Source: Oleiphilaceae bacterium
Lineage (GTDB): Bacteria; Pseudomonadota; Gammaproteobacteria; Pseudomonadales; Oleiphilaceae
Length of the DNA stretch: 40,062 nucleotides
Direction: 5' to 3'
Assembly (NCBI GenBank): GCA_018334495.1
Contig: JAGXLV010000021.1
Coordinates: forward strand, 1-40,062
Both the position numbers and the translations under genes were made by a program. Shown in pieces: positions 32,859 through 40,062 of this stretch. Each line of letters opens with the position of its first letter. Within the stretch, counting starts at the first letter, position 1. The notes beneath the pieces are model-generated. The model was not told the origin of the DNA. It was given only the letters and a program-made list of their open reading frames with translations, and did no database searches.

Positions 32859-33865
32859 CAGCGCAGCACCTCCACATGGACGTCGGCATCGGTCAAAGCC
32901 TGCATCGCCCGTTCCAGATTGCCCCCCACCAGCGACAGCGTGAGCTGGCCGTAAGGGGTTTCCTTGATGTGATCGATGCGCCCGGAAAGAATGCTGAAAT
33001 CCACACCGGACTCGCGGGCCACATGGCCCAGCAGGGGTTTGTAGGTGGCCTCCCCTTTGAACGTCAGGCGCAGGATGCGGCCAAGCGCCTGCTGCATGTC
33101 CTGGTGCATTTCATCCCGGTCGATATTCTCGCTCTCGAACACAAAATCCCGTGTGGTGGCATGCTGCGGATGCAGGAAAACCTCGGTCACCGGACCCATT
33201 TCCACCACTTTACCCGAGTCCATGACCGCAACCCGGTCGCAGACCCGGCGCACCACATCCATTTCGTGAGTGATCAGCACGATGGTCAGGCCAAGCTCCC
33301 GGTTTATCTCCGCCAACAGACGCAGGACGGATTGGGTGGTTTGCGGGTCGAGGGCACTGGTGGCTTCATCGCACAACAGCACAGTGGGCCGGCAGGCCAG
33401 GGCCCGGGCGATACCGACCCGCTGCTTCTGCCCGCCGGACAACTGGGTCGGGTATTTGCGGGCCTGATCGGCAAGGCCGACCCTTTTCAACAACTCGTCC
33501 ACCCGCGCCTGGATTTCCCGGCGCGAGTAAATACCGGCGACTTTCATCGGAAAGCCGACATTGTCACTGACGGTTTTGGAGGACAGCAGGTTGAAGTGCT
33601 GGAAGATCATACCGACCTTGCGCCGGAAAGCCCGCAATTCGGCCGCGTCGTAACCGGTGACGTCTTCGCCGTCAATCAGAATACGACCACCGGAGGGATC
33701 TTCCAGACGGTTGATCAACCGGACCAGCGTAGACTTGCCAGCCCCGGAATGGCCGACAATACCGAACACTTCGCCGGTCTGGATGGACAGACTGATTGGA
33801 TGAAGCGCGGGAATGACCCGCTTGCCAATCTGGTAGGATTTTTCAACCTGCTCAAATTCAATCAC
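32858..33865 (-). CDS. metN: methionine ABC transporter ATPase MetN
   Basis: A 335-residue ATPase. Walker A is [10 protein letters not shown], the signature is [15 protein letters not shown], Walker B is [16 protein letters not shown], and the switch histidine is in [10 protein letters not shown]. The C-terminal NIL domain (about 255-335, [22 protein letters not shown]) gives methionine feedback in this family. It begins at GTG 33865 with a modest ribosome binding site and is first in metNIQ. The 5' region shows no SAM riboswitch core; control by a MetJ-like repressor is possible, but no repeated met boxes are evident. Confidence 0.97.
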   Translation of the reverse strand: MIEFEQVEKSYQIGKRVIPALHPISLSIQTGEVFGIVGHSGAGKSTLVRLINRLEDPSGGRILIDGEDVTGYDAAELRAFRRKVGMIFQHFNLLSSKTVSDNVGFPMKVAGIYSRREIQARVDELLKRVGLADQARKYPTQLSGGQKQRVGIARALACRPTVLLCDEATSALDPQTTQSVLRLLAEINRELGLTIVLITHEMDVVRRVCDRVAVMDSGKVVEMGPVTEVFLHPQHATTRDFVFESENIDRDEMHQDMQQALGRILRLTFKGEATYKPLLGHVARESGVDFSILSGRIDHIKETPYGQLTLSLVGGNLERAMQALTDADVHVEVLR

Positions 33866-34064
33866 GTAGCAGCCCTGTCCGTGCAGCGTCAGAAGCTGGT
33901 GAGTGTAACTTAAACCGCTTTCAACCGGAAAAATGCAGTTTGCAGAAGAACACAGTTCTTTCTTACCTTATGCAGGCGCGGCACTGTAAGCTAAGCTTTG
34001 GTCAGTGTTTTCAACCAACTGCGGCTGCATAATTTACAACAATAACGGGAGGCGCAAGAGTCCT

Positions 34065-35492
34065 TTGGCTAAAACCGAAACTAAAGACCCGCTACGAATG
34101 AGTTCGACACAGGCCTGGGTCGACTACCTGAGCCAGGTGGAGCTTCCCGTCCTCGCCAATACCCTGAAACGCATTCAGGAGCTGACCGACAGCAGCAACA
34201 GCACAGTCAATGAGCTCGCCCGGGTCATTCTCAACGATGCCCAGCTGACCTCCCAGGTGCTGCGTCTATCCAACACCGTGTTCTACAACCAGACTCGCAC
34301 CCAGGTCGGTACCGTCAGTCGGGCCATTACTCTTATTGGCTTTGATGCGGTCAAGTCCATGGCCATCTCGTCCCTGATCGTCGACACCCTGCTGGCCCGC
34401 AGCGACCGTTCGCACCTGCTCAAGTGCCTCGCCCGGGCCCTGCATGGCGCCGTTCAGGCCCGTTGCCTGTTGCCACGGCGCAACGAGCAGGCGCTGGAAG
34501 AGGTCTTTATCGGCGGCTTGCTGATGAACATCGGCGAACTGGCCTTCTGGTCCTGCGACACGGAGCAGGCCATGGAACTCGAACAGCGCCTGCTCGATGG
34601 CGAGCCGGCCCTTGCATCGCAAAAAGCCGTACTGAAATCCACCTTCAGTGAAATAACCCGGGGCCTGGTAGAGGCCTGGTCGCTGGGCTCCTTTATCAAG
34701 GACGTGGTGTCGGCGGGCAAGGCCAATTCCAGCGCCGCCCGACTGGTCAGGCACTCGGTGGAAATGGCGCGCCTGGCGGAGACCAGCTGGCGCGGTGCCG
34801 ACATGGACAACATCATGGGCAAACTGGGCCGGGAACTGGGCGAGACGCCGGCGGCGGTTCGTGATCAGGTTCGCGTAAATGCCGGGGAGGCGTCCAAGAT
34901 TTCGGTCTCCCTGGGTATTCCCCAGGTCCGGGCAATGTTGCCGGAGACGATGCCCCCGGGGGCGGACGAACCCGAGCCGGTGGACCCAACCCATCAGGAC
35001 CCCAACCTGCAACTGCAGATCTTGCGGGACCTGGCCGAATGCCTGACCGACAAGCCCGACATCAACCAGGTGTGCCAGATGGTCATGGAAGGCATTCAGC
35101 GTGCACTGGGCATGTCCAGGGTGGCCTTACTGATGAGTGACCGTACCGGTACGAGGCTGATTCCCCGCAAGGTCATGGGTGCCGCCACCGAGGGCTGGCG
35201 CGATTCCTTCATCATTGAGCGCAAAGGCAACACGCCTCTGGGCAAGCTGTTGCCAGGCGAGGGCTGTGCCATCTACCGGCCGCAAAAGGGCGCCGCCAGC
35301 CCGGAATTCGACCAGTGGCTGGGCAAAGTGCCGGCTCTGGTGGGCCCCCTGATGGCCAAAGGCCGGGTGGTCGGGCTCTTCTACGCCGATACGGCGCCCA
35401 AAGGCTCTGAACCGGATGCGGCACAACTGAGCGCCTTCAGCCATTTCGTGCGCCATGCCCAGATCTGCCTGACGCTGCTGGCTGTGTCCTGA
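34065..35492 (+). CDS. HDOD-GAF regulatory protein
   Basis: A 475-residue soluble protein. The HDOD domain (about 12-215, with VELPVLANTLKRIQELTDSS, LTSQVLRLSNTVFYNQ, VSRAITLIGFDAVKSMAISSLI, FIGGLLMNIGELAFW) is a non-catalytic relative of HD domains seen in chemotaxis, c-di-GMP and stress regulators. A GAF-like domain (about 325-470, LRDLAECLTDKPDINQVCQMV) follows. The frame is open from 34005. TTG at 34065 is favoured, with GGGAGG 12 bases upstream, but ATG 34098 (MSSTQAW) is possible. The ligand and partner are unknown. It is divergent from metN with about 200 bases between. Confidence 0.88.
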   Translation: MAKTETKDPLRMSSTQAWVDYLSQVELPVLANTLKRIQELTDSSNSTVNELARVILNDAQLTSQVLRLSNTVFYNQTRTQVGTVSRAITLIGFDAVKSMAISSLIVDTLLARSDRSHLLKCLARALHGAVQARCLLPRRNEQALEEVFIGGLLMNIGELAFWSCDTEQAMELEQRLLDGEPALASQKAVLKSTFSEITRGLVEAWSLGSFIKDVVSAGKANSSAARLVRHSVEMARLAETSWRGADMDNIMGKLGRELGETPAAVRDQVRVNAGEASKISVSLGIPQVRAMLPETMPPGADEPEPVDPTHQDPNLQLQILRDLAECLTDKPDINQVCQMVMEGIQRALGMSRVALLMSDRTGTRLIPRKVMGAATEGWRDSFIIERKGNTPLGKLLPGEGCAIYRPQKGAASPEFDQWLGKVPALVGPLMAKGRVVGLFYADTAPKGSEPDAAQLSAFSHFVRHAQICLTLLAVS

Positions 35493-35614
35493 ACCCCTGC
35501 CGGGGGCACAAGCTCGTAAGACTTGGTGACGTGCCAACTGGGCCTGCTGGTGATCTTCTTTTCGGTCTTATTCCTCGCGGGTAAATACCGGCCGTACGCG
35601 CGCTCTAGCCAAGT

Positions 35615-35651
35615 CCGGACCTCAGCGTGTGCCTGTCACCCTGAGGTCCGG
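35615..35651. terminator. perfect 11 bp hairpin between convergent genes
   Basis: CCGGACCTCAG and CTGAGGTCCGG are exact inverted copies around a 15-base loop. The element lies between the stops of the HDOD gene and the unknown gene at 35677. No U run follows on either strand, so it may be a rho-linked or 3'-end-stabilising hairpin, or one copy of a dispersed repeat. Confidence 0.45.
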
Positions 35652-35676
35652 GAATGTCAGAAACGTCGGTGCAAGT

Positions 35677-36252
35677 CTAGTGCAACGCCCGCATCTGACG
35701 GGGGTAGAGGGCAGCACTCACTTCCGGCTCTTCCAGTAGGTCCGCCAGGTCGCGATCCACGTCGGTTTCCTCGCCTTCTTCCGGCAGGGGCTCGAACAGT
35801 GTGTTCAGCCAGGCCGCAACAACAGGGGCTTCGCTGCGGTCATAATCCGTGGAAAGAGCCCGGATTCGCTTAAAGCCTATGATGCGCTGATGCCTGGGGT
35901 CGCGAATCTGCTCGAATCCACGCCAATACACCCGGTCACGGGTGTGAAGCTGAACAAACAGTGTGTCTATCGGGTCGGAGGTTTCTGCAACCTTGTTGTT
36001 GCCATCTTTCTCGCGGATGGTGGTCCACGCCGGATAAAGCACCGCCACTGCGTCGCCTTCAACATGCTCGCGGGCGGCTCTCAAAATCAGGGCCCATCGC
36101 GCCTTGTCGGCATCGGTCTCCAGTGAGTTGATCGGCAGGTCGTAGCTTTGTTCGCTGGCCAGGACGATAGCCATCATGGGCGCGTCAAGCTCCCCCATGG
36201 CCTCAGCCTGTGCTACGGATACCAGTTCGTCGATTGCCATCGGTTGGTTCAT
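35677..36252 (-). CDS. protein of unknown function
   Basis: I do not recognise this 191-residue protein. It is soluble and acidic, with no signal peptide or membrane segment. Distinct stretches are DELVSVAQAEAMGELDAPMM, VEGDAVAVLYPAWTTIREKD, DTLFVQLHTRDRVYWRGFEQ, and an acidic C-terminus (EPLPEEGEETDVDRDLADLL). ATG at 36252 is chosen because GAGGAGG lies 9 bases upstream; the frame is open to 36279. It stands alone between a convergent HDOD gene and the amidase gene. Codon use looks like that of its neighbours, so it is probably native and expressed. Confidence 0.82.
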   Translation of the reverse strand: MNQPMAIDELVSVAQAEAMGELDAPMMAIVLASEQSYDLPINSLETDADKARWALILRAAREHVEGDAVAVLYPAWTTIREKDGNNKVAETSDPIDTLFVQLHTRDRVYWRGFEQIRDPRHQRIIGFKRIRALSTDYDRSEAPVVAAWLNTLFEPLPEEGEETDVDRDLADLLEEPEVSAALYPRQMRALH

Positions 36253-36390
36253 AATGCCGCGCCTCCTCGATGCCATCATGGCCAGGCAGCGTTTATCACT
36301 GCCTGTGTGTACAGCATAGCCTGTAATGACGGGAAAGATAAACGTGTCACTATATCAATCGGATCACATCAAGAGGCCCGGAATGCCGTG

Positions 36391-37872
36391 TCAAAGGCGC
36401 TCATAATGCGCAAACCAGGGGCTGGCTTCTTCCAGTTGACCCGCCAATGATAGAAGCAGGGCTTCCTGGCCGTGATCCGCGCCAAAATGCACACCGACCG
36501 GCAGACCGCCGGCAGTCCAGTGCAAGGGTACGGACATGGCGGGCGTGCCTGTCAGGTTTGCAAGCTGGGTAAAGGGCGTTCGGGCCAGGCTCTCCAATGC
36601 CATCTTGTCCACAAGGCCGCTTTTATGCGCCAGACGCCCGGCTTTAAGGGCGAGCATCAGGTTGACGGCAGATCGCCTGCCGGTCGGCAAATCTGTTTCG
36701 CCAATGCGAGCCGGCATCTGGCCCGTGGTGGGACACAAATACAGATCAAACTTCTGGAAAAACCGGCCCAGGGCCCGGCCAAAGTCGTTCCAGGTCTGGC
36801 GCAAACGTACGTAATCAGGCAGAGGCAAGGACTTGCCCAACATGCCGATCAGTCTTGTTTCCAGCTCAAAGTCGTCTTTTCGGGCACCGAACGTCTCTTC
36901 AGCCCTCTGAATCATCGCAGACACTTCACCAAAATAAAGCCCCAAATAGCACCGGGCGAGGGCCTGACCGTCGAATTGCGGCCGAGCCCATTCGACATGA
37001 TGGCCCAGATCTTCCAGCCGCCGGGCGGTGGTTTCCACGGCCTCGATGCAGTGGCTATCCACCGCCGTGCCATAAGGCGACTCGGTAAACATAGCGACCC
37101 TCAGAGGCCCCGGAGCCTGCTGCAGTAAATCGGTGAAAGGCCGAGGCGGCGGTGGGATCCGGAAAGGGTCGCCGGGGGCCGGGCCTGCCAGTATATCCAG
37201 CATCGCGGCGCTGTCCCGGACCGTGCGACTGACCACATGATCACAGGAGGCGCCGGTCCAGCGCTCCGCTGCATGGGGACCGGCGGAAATGCGGCCTCGA
37301 GACGGCTTGAGCCCGAACAGACCGGTGTACGCCGCCGGAATCCGGATAGACCCGCCACCGTCATTGGCGCCGGCCACCGGCACAATTCCGGCGGCCACAG
37401 CCGCTGCGGCACCACCGCTGGAGCCCCCCGGCGTCAGATCCACATCCCAGGGGTTGCGGGTAACCCCCCACAGAGAAGACTCGGTGACAGCCTTGAGGCC
37501 GAATTCGGGCGTCGCGGTACGGCCCAGAAAAACCAGGCCTGCGTCACGACTCCGGCACACAAACTCGGAGTCTTGATCGGGCACATAACGCGTATAAGCG
37601 CGACTGCCATAGGTACAGGGGATGCCGGCCTGTTCCTGGCCCACATCTTTAAGCAGAAAAGGCACCCCGGCCAGCGCGCCGTTTACGGTCGCAGTCTGGG
37701 CCAGGGCCTCTTCGAATCGGGGCTGGCAGATCGCGTTCAGCCGGCCATTGACTGCCTCAGCGCGTTCAATCGCGGCCGTGCAGACTTCATGAGGGCTGAC
37801 TTCACCCCTGCGGATCAGCTCCGCCAGGCCGACGGCGTCGTACCTCAGATACTCTGCTTGTTTAATGGCCAT
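36391..37872 (-). CDS. amidase signature enzyme (NylA-like)
   Basis: A 493-residue amidase of the Ser-cisSer-Lys type. The lysine is in VPFLLKDVGQEQAG, the cis-serine and glycine-rich signature is TPGGSSGGAAAAVAAG, and the nucleophile serine is in NDGGGSIRIPAAYTGLFGLKPSRGRIS. The arrangement resembles 6-aminohexanoate-cyclic-dimer hydrolase and other general amidases rather than the GatA subunit, because no GatB or GatC is nearby. The substrate is unknown. ATG 37872 is preferred over the upstream start at 37908 since GGGAG lies 6 bases before it. The neighbouring glutathione peroxidase gene is on the same strand, 49 bases upstream. Confidence 0.93.
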   Translation of the reverse strand: MAIKQAEYLRYDAVGLAELIRRGEVSPHEVCTAAIERAEAVNGRLNAICQPRFEEALAQTATVNGALAGVPFLLKDVGQEQAGIPCTYGSRAYTRYVPDQDSEFVCRSRDAGLVFLGRTATPEFGLKAVTESSLWGVTRNPWDVDLTPGGSSGGAAAAVAAGIVPVAGANDGGGSIRIPAAYTGLFGLKPSRGRISAGPHAAERWTGASCDHVVSRTVRDSAAMLDILAGPAPGDPFRIPPPPRPFTDLLQQAPGPLRVAMFTESPYGTAVDSHCIEAVETTARRLEDLGHHVEWARPQFDGQALARCYLGLYFGEVSAMIQRAEETFGARKDDFELETRLIGMLGKSLPLPDYVRLRQTWNDFGRALGRFFQKFDLYLCPTTGQMPARIGETDLPTGRRSAVNLMLALKAGRLAHKSGLVDKMALESLARTPFTQLANLTGTPAMSVPLHWTAGGLPVGVHFGADHGQEALLLSLAGQLEEASPWFAHYERL

Positions 37873-37921
37873 GTCAGACTCCCGCCCCCAATTCTTTGCA
37901 TCCTTCAACCTAGCCTAATAA

Positions 37922-38473
37922 TCAAAGAAGCGCCTCGATGCGCTCCCTGATGGCCGGGTCCCCCGGTTTGACGTGACTGGGAAAATGCCAGACCCGACCA
38001 CTGACCTGATCCACCAGGTATTTGTTGAAATTCCAAGTCGGCTGTTGGCCGCTCATCTCCGTCAGAGTCCGGAACAGGGGGTGGGCATCATCTCCCCTGA
38101 CGCGCTGCGGCGCAATCATGGTAAACGTCACCTTGTAGTCTACAAAGCAGACCTCCGCGGTTTTTTCCTCGGTAGCGGCTGCCTGGCGGAAATCATTCGA
38201 AGGCACCCCCAAAATCTCAAACCCCTCTTTTCGGTAAGCCTGATAAAGCGCTTCGAGACCTTCAAACTGTCCGGTAAAGCCGCAAAAACTGGCTGTATTG
38301 ACCACCAGCAGCAATTTATCACCAAATTGCTGGCATAAGTTAACCGACTCCACCGAACGCAGGCGATTGACGTCCTGATCCAGCCAGTCCGGGCAGTCGG
38401 CGCGGGCCGCTGCCGAAAACGCCGACCCGGCCATCATGAGCATTATGCAACTAATTAAGCTTCGTAGATTCAT
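37922..38473 (-). CDS. exported glutathione peroxidase family protein
   Basis: A 183-residue thiol peroxidase with a signal peptide (residues 1-25, ending AAARA-D), so probably periplasmic. The catalytic cysteine is C64 in LLLVVNTASFCGFTGQFEGLE, a cysteine form rather than selenocysteine. The helper residues are in PSNDF and in TWNFNKYLVD. Because the periplasm has little glutathione, a thioredoxin-like donor is more probable. ATG 38473 follows GGAGG at 7 bases; the longer frame from 38512 is not needed. It is divergent from the lytic transglycosylase gene, and followed by the amidase gene. Confidence 0.93.
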   Translation of the reverse strand: MNLRSLISCIMLMMAGSAFSAAARADCPDWLDQDVNRLRSVESVNLCQQFGDKLLLVVNTASFCGFTGQFEGLEALYQAYRKEGFEILGVPSNDFRQAAATEEKTAEVCFVDYKVTFTMIAPQRVRGDDAHPLFRTLTEMSGQQPTWNFNKYLVDQVSGRVWHFPSHVKPGDPAIRERIEALL

Positions 38474-38541
38474 GGACGTTCCTCCAAACAGTCGATACGC
38501 TTCAAAAACCAAACCGGTTTTAGATTTCAGGACACAAGTTA

Positions 38542-39639
38542 ATGAACATCAAGCTCGCGGCCTCCATTTTACTAAGCCTGCTGCCTCTGGCTTCAATTAC
38601 TCCGGTTTTATCCGCTCCCGGCGGCGGCTACACCGAAATTATCCGTGCGGCGCCCTATTGGGTCAGTCAGGACACCTATAACAATATTGTGACCATTCGC
38701 CGCTGGGTGCTGTCGGAATCCGGCTATTGCAGTCGCCCTGAACGGCACGTTCTGTTTGGCCTGCGCGGTGAGTTTCTGGGCTATATCGACGACGGTGACA
38801 GCCGAGCTGAAACCCAGAAACGCCTAAATGAAACCCGGGCCAAACTCGCTGATCGCGGCACTGTCGATGCCTGGGTAACCGGTAACGCGGGCACGACCGG
38901 CTACCCCTTTGCGCTGGCTTGCGATCAACCTCATGTCAATCTGAACGACGCCATTGCCCGCTACCTCGGGACACGGCCACAGGACTTGATATGGGGAACC
39001 TGGGACGATCTCAGCCTGGGCAGCAAAGACGACCCCCGATCTCTTCACAACGCTCTGATTCAGGTCTATCAAACCCGCCAGGAGCAAAAGCGGCTCGACC
39101 TGCCGGCTGAACTGCCCCGTTATCTGGCGGGCCAGCTGTTGATTGAAAGCGGCGCCAGGCCAGCAGCCCATTCCATTGCCGGGGCGCGGGGCATTCTGCA
39201 ATTACTGCCCGCCGCCCTCGGAGATTGCGGTGTTGCCGAAGCCAATCACTGGCATCGCATGGCTCAGATTGACTGCGCTCTGAAGCTGATGAATCAGAAT
39301 GCCCGTAATCTGCGTCCGCTGTTTGACGAACGCTTTGGCAAACTGCCCGAAGCCAAACGCGACCGGCTGTTCACGCTTCTTCTAATACAGGCCTACCACG
39401 GCGGCGCCGGGCGCGTTCAAACTTTGTTGGCGGATGACACTCTGGCCCGACCGGCACAGTATTTCGCCGAGCATCACGAACGCTTCAGCGCCGGCGACAT
39501 TGCCTTCGGGCTTATTTTCCATAATCTCGGACGGGATCGATTCGGCCTGGCCTCACTGTATTATGTCGCCGATGTGCAACTGGCCACTGAAGCCCTTTGC
39601 CAGACGCCGCAACTGGAGGCCACCGGGTTTTGTCAGTAG
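38542..39639 (+). CDS. exported lytic transglycosylase (SLT domain) protein
   Basis: A 365-residue protein with a signal peptide (residues 1-24, ending PVLSA). The N-terminal 170 residues are of unknown fold with several cysteines (GYCSRPERH, ALACDQPHVN). A C-terminal SLT-like domain (about 190-345) has the catalytic glutamate in LLIESGARPAAHSIAGARGILQLLP. A QAYHGGAGRVQTLLAD segment lies where lysozyme-like enzymes carry a YNGG- or YNAG-type motif. It likely cleaves peptidoglycan in the periplasm. The tail LCQTPQLEATGFCQ has two cysteines that may be bonded. It is divergent from the glutathione peroxidase gene. Confidence 0.85.
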   Translation: MNIKLAASILLSLLPLASITPVLSAPGGGYTEIIRAAPYWVSQDTYNNIVTIRRWVLSESGYCSRPERHVLFGLRGEFLGYIDDGDSRAETQKRLNETRAKLADRGTVDAWVTGNAGTTGYPFALACDQPHVNLNDAIARYLGTRPQDLIWGTWDDLSLGSKDDPRSLHNALIQVYQTRQEQKRLDLPAELPRYLAGQLLIESGARPAAHSIAGARGILQLLPAALGDCGVAEANHWHRMAQIDCALKLMNQNARNLRPLFDERFGKLPEAKRDRLFTLLLIQAYHGGAGRVQTLLADDTLARPAQYFAEHHERFSAGDIAFGLIFHNLGRDRFGLASLYYVADVQLATEALCQTPQLEATGFCQ

Positions 39640-40062
39640 CCGTGGCATCGCTGCTGCCGGACGCTCTCTCGCTGCCGGTTGCCGCCTTTCTCCTGGCCGC
39701 GTCAATGCTAACCTCAATGATCACTGCCAGCCTGGGTGTCGGCGGTGGCGCCCTGTTGCTCGTGCTAATGGCTGTCTGGTTGCCGCCAATGGCCATTATC
39801 CCCGTACACGGCCTCATTCAGCTGGGTTCCAATACGGGCCGTGCGGGGCTCACCTGGCGGCATATTGACTGGCGAGTAATGGCCGCCTTTGCACCCGGCG
39901 TTCTGGTGGGCGCCGCCCTCGGTGCCTGGCTGCTGATCGAATTACCGGAGGCCCTCTGGCAACTTACGATCAGCCTTTTTGTACTTTACCTGTGCTGGGG
40001 CCCGGCGTTACCGAAGAAGAGCTTCGGCCAGGCCGGCATTTTTTTCGCGTCCTGCGTCACCA
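39630..40062 (+). CDS. TauE/SafE-type sulfite exporter family permease (5' part, cut by window edge)
   Basis: The frame is open from TTG 39630 to the window end (144 codons). It begins with hydrophobic helices: AAFLLAASMLTSMITASLGVGGG, then LLLVLMAVWLPPMAIIPVHG, then LIQLGSNTGRAGLTWRHIDW. The G-rich first helix and the PVHGLIQLGSN motif are typical of the TauE/SafE (DUF81) anion-export family. TTG at 39630 overlaps the transglycosylase end by 10 bases and has GGAGG 11 bases upstream; GTG 39642 is the alternative. Substrate unknown. Confidence 0.85.
   Translation, partial: MSVAVASLLPDALSLPVAAFLLAASMLTSMITASLGVGGGALLLVLMAVWLPPMAIIPVHGLIQLGSNTGRAGLTWRHIDWRVMAAFAPGVLVGAALGAWLLIELPEALWQLTISLFVLYLCWGPALPKKSFGQAGIFFASCVT

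Noticed and set aside
33866..34064. A SAM riboswitch upstream of metN
   Set aside because: None of the conserved cores of SAM-I or other SAM classes could be found in the 5' region.

Overview
The window is about 40 kb of chromosomal DNA from a moderately high-GC, free-living gammaproteobacterium. Gene content and arrangement suggest Marinobacter or a close marine relative; this is inference from protein resemblance only, since there is no rRNA. I see no tRNA, rRNA, CRISPR array, prophage or insertion sequence. About 37 protein genes are supported, densely packed in short operons, with a partial gene at each edge.

Region 1 (1-6.8 kb) is a cobalamin locus. Reading leftwards are cbiB, the threonine-phosphate decarboxylase cobD, a textbook cobalamin riboswitch, the outer-membrane B12 receptor btuB and the start of an exported CobN-like protein. 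Diverging rightwards are cobT and the phosphatase cobC, and cobU faces them. Together they import corrinoids and build the lower ligand and nucleotide loop. The inner-membrane importer genes btuC and btuD lie at 13.2-15 kb; btuF, cobS, cobO and cobQ are not in the window.

Region 2 (6.9-16.6 kb) holds a cNMP-binding/CBS/DUF294 nucleotidyltransferase paired with a DnaQ-like exonuclease, an exported MsrA-MsrB fusion, a small exported protein of unknown function, a sodium:solute symporter of the SNF/NSS family, btuCD and a MATE efflux pump.

Region 3 (17-22.9 kb) is the most distinctive part: a tightly coupled signalling operon. It has a membrane PAS histidine kinase, an Rcp1-like single-domain response regulator, and a 934-residue REC-PAS-PAS-LOV-GGDEF-EAL protein. 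The last has a complete blue-light LOV signature, a broken GGDEF (EADEF) that keeps its I-site, and an intact EAL phosphodiesterase. A degenerate HD-GYP protein lacking its HD dyad follows. This looks like a light- and phosphorelay-controlled c-di-GMP module.

Region 4 (23-31.4 kb) is rich in electrophile and oxidant defence: a DJ-1/PfpI protein, a quinone oxidoreductase, a DCC-family thiol protein, a DUF6279 lipoprotein, the formaldehyde pair frmA-fghA, a CBS-pair protein, glyoxalase I, an alpha/beta hydrolase and a 1-Cys peroxiredoxin with a structured leader.

Region 5 (31.4-40 kb) has the methionine importer metNIQ, an HDOD-GAF regulator, an unknown protein, a NylA-like amidase, an exported glutathione peroxidase, an exported lytic transglycosylase and the start of a TauE/SafE-type permease.
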